A stretch of DNA of 64,000 nucleotides, from the NCBI RefSeq assembly GCF_963169125.1, contig NC_084795.1, positions 139,551,701 through 139,615,700 of the forward strand, read 5' to 3'. The DNA is from Humulus lupulus. Lineage: Eukaryota; Streptophyta; Magnoliopsida; Rosales; Cannabaceae. The notes beneath the pieces were generated by a model. That model ran no database searches. It saw only the letters and a list, made by a program, of their open reading frames with translations, and was not told the origin of the DNA. Position 1 is the first letter of the stretch, and the number at the start of each line of letters is the position of its first letter. Below, one piece after another: positions 1 through 9,683 of the stretch. A program made the position numbers and the translations under genes.

Positions 1-453
1 AAATTGAAAAAAATAACAGAATAATTTCAGAAAAAATAAAAAAAAATTGGACCAGCAGGACGGGGACACGTGGCGTCAAACGGGGCTGCCGGGGTCGACA
101 TGTAAGGAACCGTACGGACCCGTCCGTAAGACGTCCCGACAGCAGCTTGGAGGGCGGCCTCGGAGGAGCGGTGGCTGAATTCTGAATCTCGGACTCCGTT
201 CTGACTTTTGTGTGATCAGAATTACAATTTTATGGTGTCAAAAACCAAATAAAATTATATAAATCCTATGCCCTTTAATGGCTTACACAATGATCTAATC
301 ATAAACAAATCCTAACCCAAAAACACCATACAATTAACGATTCAACATTCCCATGCATTCAATCATATTAAGCCACCCATTCATTCATCAAAATAAATAA
401 ATGCATAAAAGTAAACCCACACATATTCAATATATAAATATATATGTGAAGAT
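1..453 (-). mobile_element. Untranslated leader of a Ty1/copia-type element (body lies left of window)
   Basis: This stretch directly follows the primer-binding site when read on the minus strand, so it should be the untranslated leader between the primer site and gag. The part near the primer site is AT-rich. Positions 60-180 are strikingly GC-rich with short inverted words, for example around CCGTACGG and CCGTCCG. No convincing gag frame is visible before the window ends. The rest of the element and its 3' LTR should lie to the left. Confidence 0.6.
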
Positions 454-466
454 GGCTCTGGTACCA
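454..466 (-). other. Primer-binding site, initiator-Met tRNA type
   Basis: On the minus strand this reads TGGTACCAGAGCC, one base from the TGGTATCAGAGCC primer site typical of plant copia elements and complementary to the 3' end of initiator Met-tRNA. Two bases separate it from the LTR end. It shows that the neighbouring LTR is a 5' LTR and that the element runs leftwards, not a solo LTR. Confidence 0.85.
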
Positions 467-468
467 TT

Positions 469-2370
469 TGTTGGTTTTTATTGATCAAATTAGAGATTAT
501 GCGCAGCGGAACAACAATCAAATTGTTAATTTAATCCCACAAGATTTCTAGATCTACTTCTTCACATGCATATATATATTGAATCAAAGACATGAATAGA
601 AATATTACCTCAGGTCCTTCCTTGCTGCTATATTTTTGTATGGTAAAATCCTTGAGATCTCACACCAAGATCTTCCAAAATGTTCTCAGCACACAAAGAA
701 CGAGTGTGGGCTCGCTATACAAATAATAGGCAAAATATATTTATCAGATGTTCTCAACACATGAGATCTGATAAAGTTTGGACCTAGGTTTTGTGAAGAA
801 CAGTGACTTTTGTATGTATCACTGTTCTCTTTCTCTGAGAGAGATTTCAAGATATTTTTCTATCCCTGAAAAGTTACGTTCTGAAAAAACTCATATCCTA
901 TATTTAATATATCCTATATATTAAAATAAAATCTTAGTTATTTTAAACAATTTGAAAATAACTAATCAGTTATCAGATTTTTGTTTAAATAATAATATTT
1001 TAATCATATTACAATATCTTATTATTTATTTAATATTTAAATAACTAAAATCGTGGAACCAAGAAACTTTCTCAGTCTCTTATGCGTGTAGCACAGTGAC
1101 TGTGCACTGTGCTACACGTGTACCACATGCCAGTGATGGCATGCGATTTTTCCCAATTTTTTATTATTATTTAAATACCAAAAATCTCAAAAATAAATTA
1201 ATTCAAAATTAATTATATTTTTGTTAAATCAAATAATTAATTAATTAATTACACATAATTATACAATAATTATGTTTGATACATAGAAAAATATTTTACT
1301 TATCACATAAGTCCTTTTTGTCCATTTTTGTATTTACCTTTGTCAGTGTTTGTTTGAGCCATTTTGGGGACCATGGACCTGTAACATTAAACTCCAATAA
1401 ATTGAAACTAAATAATTAAACTCTTTAATTATAATAGTTAATTTATTAATTCAAATATTTCTCCACTATAAATTCAGAATTGCACTCTTTATGTTATAGA
1501 TATACTTTTACAGAAATCTTTTCTTAAGTCGTCCATTGATATAACCATCTTACAATAGTTCAACCCTCTAATTAATTAGTTCATAAATTAGAATGGAAGA
1601 ATTACCATTTTACCTTTCTAATTTACTTCTTATTCCTTATGTACCATTAATTCACTAGTGAATAATTAATCTATAATCTAATTATAGATTTGAGCTCAAA
1701 ATCATTCAGTTCCAGAATTAACCCTTAAGGGAACTAATATACGATCCGTTAGGAAAGATTAGATTTTGTATTGTTGATACATGTTCCCAGCCATGCATGA
1801 TATTAAATCTCCAAAACAAAAGTCATTAGCCTCATTCTTTGAAGATACCTTAACGAATGAATCAAAAGATTTAATAAACATGCACAGGAGTTCATGAACA
1901 CTCAGGATTTAGGTTGATCTATAAATGATCATCAGTTATGATATGAATTACAAGTCTTTATTGTTAAATGGTTTTTGGATAAAGACTTTAATTCATATCG
2001 GTCCATGTCATATATAATCATATTATATAAAGCACCTTTACCGAGATGTCTTACCACATCAATAATCCGAATCTAGATTATTTGTGTCATTATGATACTC
2101 AATAAACCGTACTTACAACTCCAATAAAAGAATTCCATAACTTTAATTTGTTGTTGTTGACTACTTTTATTCATTCATGTGATCTTAATTCTCTCGTACT
2201 AATACAATATCACATCCTCAATAATGAATATGGAATTTTTCTAATATTTACAAAATTATTCAAACAATAATTTAACAATCTAAATATAACAATAATAATA
2301 AACCATTGTATTTATTTATTCACAGAAAAAACAAATGTCTTTTACATGCTTTTAGGACACACTCCTAACA
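469..2370 (-). repeat. 5' LTR of minus-strand copia element (Angela-like)
   Basis: A 1902-bp AT-rich LTR. On the minus strand it starts TGTTAGGAGTGTGTCC and ends CCAACA, next to the primer site. Near its 3' end are the words TTCCGCTGCGCAT and AGATCTTGGTGTGAG, which also occur in the LTR ending at 59017. Known Angela-type LTRs of other plants begin with a comparable TGTTGGAAATATGCCC word; the lineage is inferred from that and from LTR length. Its start abuts the LTR of Tat element A exactly at the base that matches 15351, so it was inserted into that LTR; the five bases 2371-2375 (ACCAC) are the expected target duplication. The partner copy is outside the window. Confidence 0.85.
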
Positions 2371-2798
2371 ACCACCCTATGAAGAATAGGGTGGGCCGAC
2401 CCCCAAGTTGTTCTTGAGCATGTCAGGGCAACCACCCTAGGGGTTGGGGTCAGGCCAACGACCCCTAGGGATCCTTGGGCATGCTGGGGCTGACCATCCC
2501 TAGGGTAGGGGTTAGGCCGACCACTTTCTTGGACACACAAGGGCTGACCACCCCTGGGGTAGAGGTCAGGCCGACCACCCCTAAGGCTCTTTGGCCTGCT
2601 TAAGCCGACCACCCCTAGGGGTAGGGGTCAGGCCGACCACCCCTAAGGGGTTTAGGCTTGGTCGACTTTCCTAGGTCTTAGACCTATCTGTTTTGCCTGT
2701 TGGTCTTTTCTTAATACTTTGTCGTTTTTCCCTGATTGGTGATGTCACGTGCCTCCTTCTCATTCACCACGTCATCCTTGTATTTTTGAGGGATAACA
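2371..2798 (-). repeat. 3' LTR of Tat element A, interrupted part
   Basis: Matches 15351-15740 of the other LTR along its length and shares its end GAGGGATAACA. It starts exactly where the copia LTR stops, so the remaining roughly 680 bp should lie beyond the copia element, left of the window. It is dominated by imperfect repeats of GGCCGACCACCCCTAGGGGT-like words. Compared with the other copy it has many substitutions and small indels (the left copy carries an extra repeat unit), which indicates an old insertion. Confidence 0.9.
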
Positions 2799-2811
2799 TT
2801 TGCCCCCCAAG
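2799..2811 (-). other. Polypurine tract of Tat element A
   Basis: Read on the minus strand this is CTTGGGGGGCAAA immediately before the 3' LTR, the expected place of the plus-strand primer for reverse transcription. It fixes the element orientation together with the primer site at 14647-14664. Confidence 0.85.
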
Positions 2812-2939
2812 TTTATTGCAATGTTTTCAACATTATGATAAACTTGATCCTGTCCCGAGAAACATACCGTAGCAGTACTCAAATAGTCAAGTCCCTTGAG
2901 ACATTACATAGTACTTTTTTAAGTATCGATACTTTGCTC

Positions 2940-3236
2940 GGTACGAATTTTTCAGGGACAGTTAGTAATTCTTAAAAATAATTAGGTTTTTCAAGGAAAA
3001 TTAATTTTCTAAAAATCTAATATATTTTTCAAGGAAATTTTGTATCCTAAAAATAAAACATATTTTTCAAGGAGTTTTAAAGTCATAAAAATATAATATA
3101 TTTTTCAAGGATATTAGTTCCTAAAAAAATATTTTTCAAGAAATTTTAATTCCTAAAAATATAAATATTTTTCAAGGAATTTAAATTTGAACCATATTAG
3201 ATATTTTTCAAGGAAATTTTAATTCCTAAAAATATC
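2940..3236. repeat. AT-rich tandem repeat upstream of the antisense promoter
   Basis: About seven degenerate copies of a unit of roughly 35-50 bp built on the words TATTTTTCAAGGAAATTT and ATTCCTAAAAATA. The array ends about 20 bp before the candidate TATA box at 3254. Unit lengths vary. It could be a simple minisatellite or an upstream element of the antisense transcription unit; the sequence does not decide. Confidence 0.8.
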
Positions 3237-3253
3237 TTGTCTGCCTGAGAGGT

Positions 3254-3261
3254 TATAAGTA
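3254..3261 (+). promoter_or_regulatory. Candidate TATA box of the antisense gene in Tat element A
   Basis: TATAAGTA, followed about 30 bp later by a C/T-rich start region (about 3285) and a leader that ends at a perfect plant splice donor, TTG|GTAAGTACT, at 3349/3350. The next acceptor before an ATG is TTCTTCTATTGCAG at 4134, followed immediately by ATG at 4135. The chain TATA, leader, donor, long intron, acceptor and ATG recurs in element C. Confidence 0.6.
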
Positions 3262-3284
3262 GATCCTCTTCTTCATTCCTGCTC

Positions 3285-6200
3285 CATGCGCCACTTTCAA
3301 ACAGATCTGAATCTGATTTCTCCAGTTCCTCATCAAACTCAGATCTTTGGTAAGTACTTTCTTCTAATCCTCACATCATTTAATTTAAATGTGCTATGAT
3401 TCATAAGAAGAACTTTGTATTTTTGAGGAATTTTTGTCTGAATCTTCTTGCTTTGTTGTATCTTGATAAAAAATAATTGACCTTCTTGAATCAAGATTTC
3501 TCTATAAAAGTCCTTAGTCTGGGCGATTACACTCAATAGTCTTGGTGATTTCTGGGACTCCAAACCTGGTGCTTGTGATTTCCATGGATAGACCCAGTTT
3601 GGGTCGAGCACCTCCTTGGCATGGGCCAAGTACCTCCTTGGCATAGGTCGAGCACTCCCTTAGAGCTTCATAGGCCGAGCACTCCATTTTATTTCTTAGG
3701 CGATTTCCTGGGATAGGCCCAGGTTTGGGCCGAGCATCTCCTTGGAATGGGCCGAGTACCTCCTTGGCACGGTCCAACTACCTCCTTGGCATGGGCTGAG
3801 TACCTCCTTAGAGCTTCATAGGCCGAGCACTCCCTTTTCTTCCTTTAGGCAATTTCTAGGGATTCAAGGTGGTCGGCCCAAGCATAAGCCGACCACCTGG
3901 GATCCTAAAAATATTTTGGAGACTTGAATGGTCCTCAGGCACTTTTCTAAAGCTTAATTCCTTGGGGTAGTCGGCCTATGCTTAGGCTCACTGGGCCAAC
4001 CCCTATATACCCCCTATATAGAATTTTGCTCATGATTTCTTCATTTTTACTTTTTAGTTCATGAACGTGCCCCTATCCGTTGGCTCCATTATGCTCATTT
4101 AGTAACTTTAATATTTATTTTTCTTCTATTGCAGATGTCCAGCTCCTCTTCATCAGACAAGTCAGTAAGTGAGCGTACTCCCCAGGAGTTTTTGGAAAGG
4201 TTGAAAAGGATTCTCCCTCGTCTATACTTATTTAGTGAGGAAGATTTCTTAAAGAGGTACTGTCCAATGGCGAGAGTGAAACAGACAACTCGATAACCCT
4301 CTGAAGATGATCTTCAGATTACCAGGCATATCACTCAGGGCTCCTCACCAAGCTCTTCTCAGATTACTTCTCAGCACAGTACGCCCCGCGACTCCCAAGG
4401 CACACCTCAGCGGAGTCTCTTCTTAGCGGGATAGGTTAGGTCAGCGAGAACCATTGCAACGCCCTTCGCACCGAGGTACTAGTCGGGTTCCCCATCAATC
4501 TTCTTCTTGGCAAGATTATACCGAGGGCTCACCTCACCATACCACTCATCCTCAGGAGCATCCCATTCATAGATTCCATCCTAAGGTAGTTTGCTCGCCT
4601 TTCAAGAGCAAGACAGTCTTGCCAGCTGAGAAGCAGAAGAAGAGACGACAAAAGGAGTTCCATTTATCAGATTCTGGGGCCATTTTCTAGTGAGATCATA
4701 TGGAAACCATTTGAGAAGCCTCGCCCTGCTGATTATGAGGTTGTTTGGTTCAAGGGGGCGACCTCTGACATGACCGAAGAGAAGGTAAAGAACTTGAGGA
4801 AGACCTTTGACCTCTCTGGCATGTCCATCACTATCCCTAGTCCAGATGACAGAGCTGATGACCCCCTCTAGGTATATGCGCTTGGACACGTTCTACCATT
4901 AGGTCAGGGGCCCTACTTCCTCTTCATCCGTACTTCCAAAGTATAGCAAACTATTTTGGTATTAGTCCTCCTCAACTGGCTCCTAATGCGATATTGGCCT
5001 TGTCTGTATTGTACATCATCTATCACCGCAAAAAATGGGCTGCCCCAGTGCCTCATGAGATCCATTATCTATTTGACCTGAAGACAAACCCTTCTCAGCG
5101 CAACTCGGGATATTTCCATTTCCACCATTATACAAGTGAGGGTACCAACACCTTTTTGGAAGAGATCTCTGGAAATAACAAGGAATTTAGATATGTCGAT
5201 AACTATTTCTTTACCAAGGACACAGAGGCCAACTACTCTAAATTTAAGCACGCTGGGCTCTTTTATAGATCACTCCCAACCCAGGCTATGACAGTTAGGG
5301 CCAAGGCATTGATTGCCATGACCCTTGAGAAGAAGAATGTCAAAACCCTTATTACTCCAGAGAACCTTAGGAAGGTGGGGCTGTTTCCTCCTACCATATC
5401 ATATGTTCTAGATGACGATGGTTCCAAGCCCGTGATAGCCATAGACTTCCCGGGACCCATTCATGTTGAGGAGGTACCCTCTTTGCCAGTACTAGCCGGA
5501 CATGAGGGTGATGAGGCGGGTGCATCTGCTGCGTACTCATCGCTTGCTTCAGACGACTTTGATGAGGCTGCGCTCGAACTCAAATCACATTAAGATGGTT
5601 TGACACTTTATCACTTTTATTTTATGGTTCATCGGTACTTAATATCCTTCTATCATTTGATCTTCTTTTACAGGCTCATACATGTTTGGTTTTGTCCATA
5701 CCTAGCAGAGGTCGACTCCCATTGAGGCCAGTTCTTCTATTCGAGCAGCAAAAAGGGCTGGGGTTGAGGCTGAGTCGGTCATGGAGGTTCCTCTTGAGGT
5801 GTCTCCTCTGAATCCTTTGGCGTCTAGCCCTGTCGCAGAGGTAGAGCCATCTTTGTCTACACCAGTTCCTCCCATTTTCAATGAGGCGGGTGCTTCTTGT
5901 TCTACGCCTGCTCCTTTATCTGAGCCACATCAATCTGCTATACGGAACTTAAGCACCCTCATGGACCAAGCATCGCATCTGGCGCAAACAACAATAGCCT
6001 TTAATGGGATCAAGAATGAGGACCTGAACACCATTCTCACAAAGTAACTCTTAGACATTCAGAGTGTGAGTCCTTTACAGTTCCCTCCTTGTCTATTTAG
6101 CTTGTGTTTTGACGTTTATCTAACACTTGTATGTTTTTTGCAGGCATTGATGCTGGTCTCTCATGTCTGTGATAGGTCTGTAGAGTGTACTTCTACACTC

Positions 6201-6660
6201 TCCAACCTTCGTTCTAAGCTTGAAGCTGTCCGCCAAGAGGTACTGGACCTTAGGCGCATTCTTGGCTCTAGGGATGCTGACATTGCCTAAAAGGATGAAG
6301 AGATCAACACCCTCCACAGTATCGTGGAGCTCAAATAGAAGGAAGTGACCGAGTTGACTCTCAGGATAACCCAGATGGAGGGGGGAACTTGCCGATCAGC
6401 TCCAACAGTCTGAAGCTGAGAAATAGAACTTGATTGCTGACATGGACCAACTGCGGAAGTATTCTTTTGTCGAGAATGAGCAAGAGGAGTATTCAGAGAC
6501 AACCTTCTCTTCCTTCTACTTGTTTTGGAAGTCCAACAAAGATCTGAACTTGGATTTCCTTCCCGAGAAGGCACGAGCGAAGGAGCTTGGGAAGTGCCTG
6601 GCTCGTGAGGCTGCTGAGGCTCAGGGTAGTCTTTCAGATGATACTCCTCACCCTAGTTAG
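3285..6660 (+). pseudogene. Antisense extra gene of Tat element A (putative gypsy-type transposon domain plus coiled coil), decayed
   Basis: A multi-exon unit antisense to gag-pol. Exon 1 is untranslated (about 3285-3349); intron 1 is 3350-4134. Exon 2 starts with ATG at 4135 (Ser-rich start MSSSSSSDKS) and hits a TAA at 4294. The central region, about 4900-5590, reads YFGISPPQLAPNAI followed by a 199-codon frame with VLYIIYHRKKWAAPVP. This resembles the plant family known as putative gypsy-type transposon (Transposase_28). Later acceptors lie at 5671-5673 and 6141-6143; a clean intron is 6066-6143 (GTGAGT...TTTTTTGCAG). The last part encodes coiled-coil segments and ends in a C-terminal frame 6430-6660 with LFWKSNKDLNLDFL. 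Frames shift several times, so it is a pseudogene. Function of the family is unknown; homologous regions are present in elements B and C. Confidence 0.75.
3590..3960. repeat. Minisatellite-like repeats inside intron 1 of the antisense gene
   Basis: Repeats of the words GGGCCGAGTACCTCCTTGGCAT and AGAGCTTCATAGGCCGAGCACTCC, with unit spacing of roughly 20-50 bp, followed by a diverged GGTCGGCCCAAGC / GGCCGACCACC pair. The GGCCGA core is the same as in the LTR repeats of this element. No coding potential is apparent. Confidence 0.7.
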
Positions 6661-6960
6661 TCTTCTTGGTCCTTTATTCTGTCTTTCCTCTCATGCCATT
6701 GGTGGGGCACCTTGTACTTGATAGTTTTTACATATGACATTTTATGCTTTTATGCTTTTTTGTTATGAGTACTCAGTGTATTGACTGAAATTTCTTTATT
6801 TCCAATGCTTACTAAGTATATCAACTCACAACCCTCATTGGTTCAGATATCAGTATGCTTTGAACACATTTATTTTATGTGCCATACAACCTTACTCCTT
6901 TACGTTTTTCATGCTAACAACCATGGTAATGTGAGTAGTATGATACTTCACCAAGTACCA

Positions 6961-7096
6961 TGAACAAAACGGTCAGGTCGACCACCCAATGGGTGATAGG
7001 CTGACCACCCTATAGGGTTGATGGATTAGCTGAACACCCCATAAGGGACATGGTTGGGAGTCTCCCTACCAATGCCTTTTTTTTTTTTTTTTTTTT
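6961..7096. repeat. GGCCGACCACC-type repeats and a poly-T tract
   Basis: Three diverged copies of the LTR-type word (GGTCGACCACCCAATGGGT, GGCTGACCACCCTATAGGG, AGCTGAACACCCCATAAGG) lie just after the antisense gene. They are followed by an uninterrupted run of 20 T at 7077-7096. The poly-T is on the antisense-gene strand and could be a replication-slippage tract. Confidence 0.7.
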
Positions 7097-7198
7097 CACT
7101 TTTGGAACATATGTTGAACAAATGTCCTAGAAAAACTTGAGCTTGCTTAGTACTTAAGGTCACACCCTCATTGCATGTGTATACCTCGATCGGTATGT

Positions 7199-7216
7199 AC
7201 TATATGCCCCCAAGTG
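7199..7216 (-). other. Second polypurine-like tract between integrase and antisense gene
   Basis: The plus strand reads ATATGCCCCCAAGTGATCAT, so the minus strand has CACTTGGGGGCATA, close to the true tract CTTGGGGGGCAAA at 2799-2811. Element B has the same at about 31168-31182. It might be a second plus-strand primer or a relic of a former LTR border. Function is inferred only from resemblance and position. Confidence 0.4.
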
Positions 7217-7499
7217 ATCATGGGTTTAAAAGCCTTGGTCACTTGCTACTTGACCATGCCTTGCTTCGAGCATTAGACACATAGTACTATCCTTCTCACC
7301 CAATGATGAAAGCAACAAATGCTTGTCCCTCATTGGTAGCGGGTGATGGTTTCATACTCAGTAGTAATGATACCTATACACAAATGCAGATTGTATAGCA
7401 AATGTCGATCACAATCTACGTAATCTCTGGTGTACTCATTATAATGATTGTAGACAGAAATATCTAAGTTGGACCAACTGGGTCTAGATGGGCTGATCG

Positions 7500-8400
7500 A
7501 GCCTGTAACGAGTCTTAGATCAAATTATCGATCGGTCCCTCAAGAACCAGATTCGATTATGATCCAATAATAGCGACTGGTCCTCGAACCAGTCTCTTGT
7601 TTTTTTATCGTATGGGCCGATAGGTTCCTCAAGAACTGAGATCGAACATGATCAAATAAGTTGGCGACAAGGTCCTCAGAGCAGTCTCTTATTTGGATCT
7701 TATGGGTCGATAGGCTCCTCAAGAACCAAGATCGAACATGATCAATTAATTTGGTGACAAGGTCCTAGGACCTGTCTCTTTTGTTGATCATGTGGGTCGA
7801 TAGGTTCCTCAAGAACCAGGATCGAACGTGATCAAACAATTGGTGACAAGGTCCTCAGACCAGTCTCTTGTTTGGATCGTATGGGTCGATAGGCTCCTCA
7901 AGAACCAAGATTGAACATGATCCATAAATTTGGCGACAAGGTCCTAGGACCTGTCTCTTTTATTGATCGCGTGGGTCGATAGGTTCCTTAAGAACTAGGA
8001 TTGAACGTGATCAAACAATTGGCGACAAGGTCCTCAGACCAGTCTCTTGTTTGGATCGTATGGGTCGATAGGCTCCTCAAGAACCAAGATTGAACATGAT
8101 CCATAAATTTGGCGACAAGGTCCTAGGACCTATCTCTTTTGTTGATCGTATGGGTCGATAGGTTCCTCAAGAACCAGGATTGAACATGATCAAGTAATTG
8201 GCGACAAGGTCCTCAGACCAATCTCTTGTTTGGATCGTATGGGTCGATAGGCCCCTCAAGAACCAAGATCGAACATGATTGATAAATTTGGCGACAAGGT
8301 CCTAGGACCAGTCTCTCTTTTTTGGATCATATGGGTCAATAGGTCCCTCATGGACCAGAATTGAACATGATTCGATGGGGCTGACAAGTCTACAGGACAA
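7500..8400. repeat. Tandem array of about ten 90-bp units in the 3' region of Tat element A
   Basis: The word GGGTCGATAGG recurs near 7707, 7794, 7883, 7973, 8062, 8152 and 8241, with diverged copies at about 7616 and 8333, giving a period of 87-92 bp. Two unit types alternate (CAAACAATTGG versus CATAAATTTGG after CATGATC), so the higher-order period is about 180 bp. Each unit holds a near-palindromic AAGGTCCTAGGACCTGTCTC or a variant. Tandem arrays in the 3' untranslated region are known for Tat-lineage elements and can seed satellites. The array is not coding: frames through it are short and inconsistent. Confidence 0.9.
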
Positions 8401-8534
8401 GTCCTTCATTGAACGAAAATTAAAGAACTAAGAGAAACTTTAGAAATTAAATTCATTCACTGAAGCACAATGGCTGTTACATAGATAATTCGTAAATAAT
8501 ACATTTGCAAATTAAAACTTGTATTGCTACTGAG

Positions 8535-9681
8535 AAACTTCATTAATAGTACCGGTGGAGGTGTTCGCCATTCCAGTAGTTTCTGATTAGTTCACCATTC
8601 AGTCGAGCGATCTTGTACGTCCTTGGTGGAATCACCTCCTCCACAAGGTATGGCCCTTCCTAGTTAGGTCCTAGTACCCCTACCGTAGTGTCCTTAGTGT
8701 TTAGGAATACCCTCCTGAGTACTAAGTCCCTAACTTGGAATTTTTGATATTTCACTCTGGAGTTGAAGTATCTGGCCACTTTTTGTTGATGTGCTGCTAC
8801 TCCGAGGCTTGCCTTTTCTCGTCTTTCTTCAATTAAATCGAGTGACTCTTCTATTAGTTGATGGTTCCTCCCCTGATCGTATGTCTCCCGTCTATGTGGG
8901 GAGTGGGTTTAACTGGCAACATGACTTCATACCCAAACGCCAAAGAGAATGGTGTATGCCCTGTCGCCATTCGCACCATCATTCGATGTGACCATAGAAC
9001 TTCCAGAAGTAATTCTGGCCAGGCTCCTTTGGCTTGTTCAAGGCATTTATTCAGAGTGTCTTTGATAGTCTTGTTCATTGCTTCTACTTGGCCATTAGCT
9101 TGGGGGTGTGCTACCGAGGAAAAGCTCTTTGTGATTCAATGCCTCGTACAAAATTCGGTGAACGTATCACTGTCGAATTGAGTACCATTGTCTAAGACTA
9201 TCTTCTTTGGTAGGACAAATCGACATATAATATTCTTCACCACAAAGTCTAAGACTTTCTTTGAGGTTATGGTGGCGAGCGGTTCTGCTTCGGTCCATTT
9301 GGTGAAATATTCCACAACTACAACAACAAATTGGACTCCTCCCCTCCCTTTGGGTAGCTTTCCGATTAGGTCGATCCCCCATACAGCAAAGGACCAAGGG
9401 ATCTGAATTTGTGTTAATTCGTTAGGTGCCACTCGGGGTATCTTGGAGAAGCACTTGTGGCATCTTCTGACATACTCCATCGAGTCTTCATTCATCGTCG
9501 GCCAAAAGTACCCTTGTCTTAGGATTTTTTTTGATAGGCTCTGCCCCCAGCGTGATCTCCACAAAAAACCTCGTGTACCTTGATCATTAACAACTTTGAC
9601 TGGTCTTGTATAATGTACCTTAGCATTGGTAAGGAGTACCCTCATCGGTATAGTACCCCTTCGACTATCATATATCATGCA
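8535..9681 (-). pseudogene. Integrase of Tat element A, frameshifted
   Basis: In order on the minus strand: an HHCC-type zinc region (LRQGYFWPTM then CHKC), the catalytic core with WGIDLIG (first Asp), LDNGTQFDS (second Asp) and ANGQVEAMNK (Glu), then a C-terminal part with RDLVLRRVF and NGEHLHRYY. All three DDE residues are present. A frameshift lies near 9560, before the zinc region. Stops follow FCTRH at about 9136 and appear again near 8670. The frame before the zinc region reads through in a non-homologous frame, so the 180-codon ORF is not a true start. The protein would be non-functional as it stands. It follows the RNase H segment within a few bases, as in an intact polyprotein. Confidence 0.88.
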
Positions 9682-9683
9682 AC

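Noticed and set aside
7500..8400. CRISPR-like repeat array
   Set aside because: Units are contiguous with no unique spacers, and this is plant retrotransposon DNA; it is a minisatellite.
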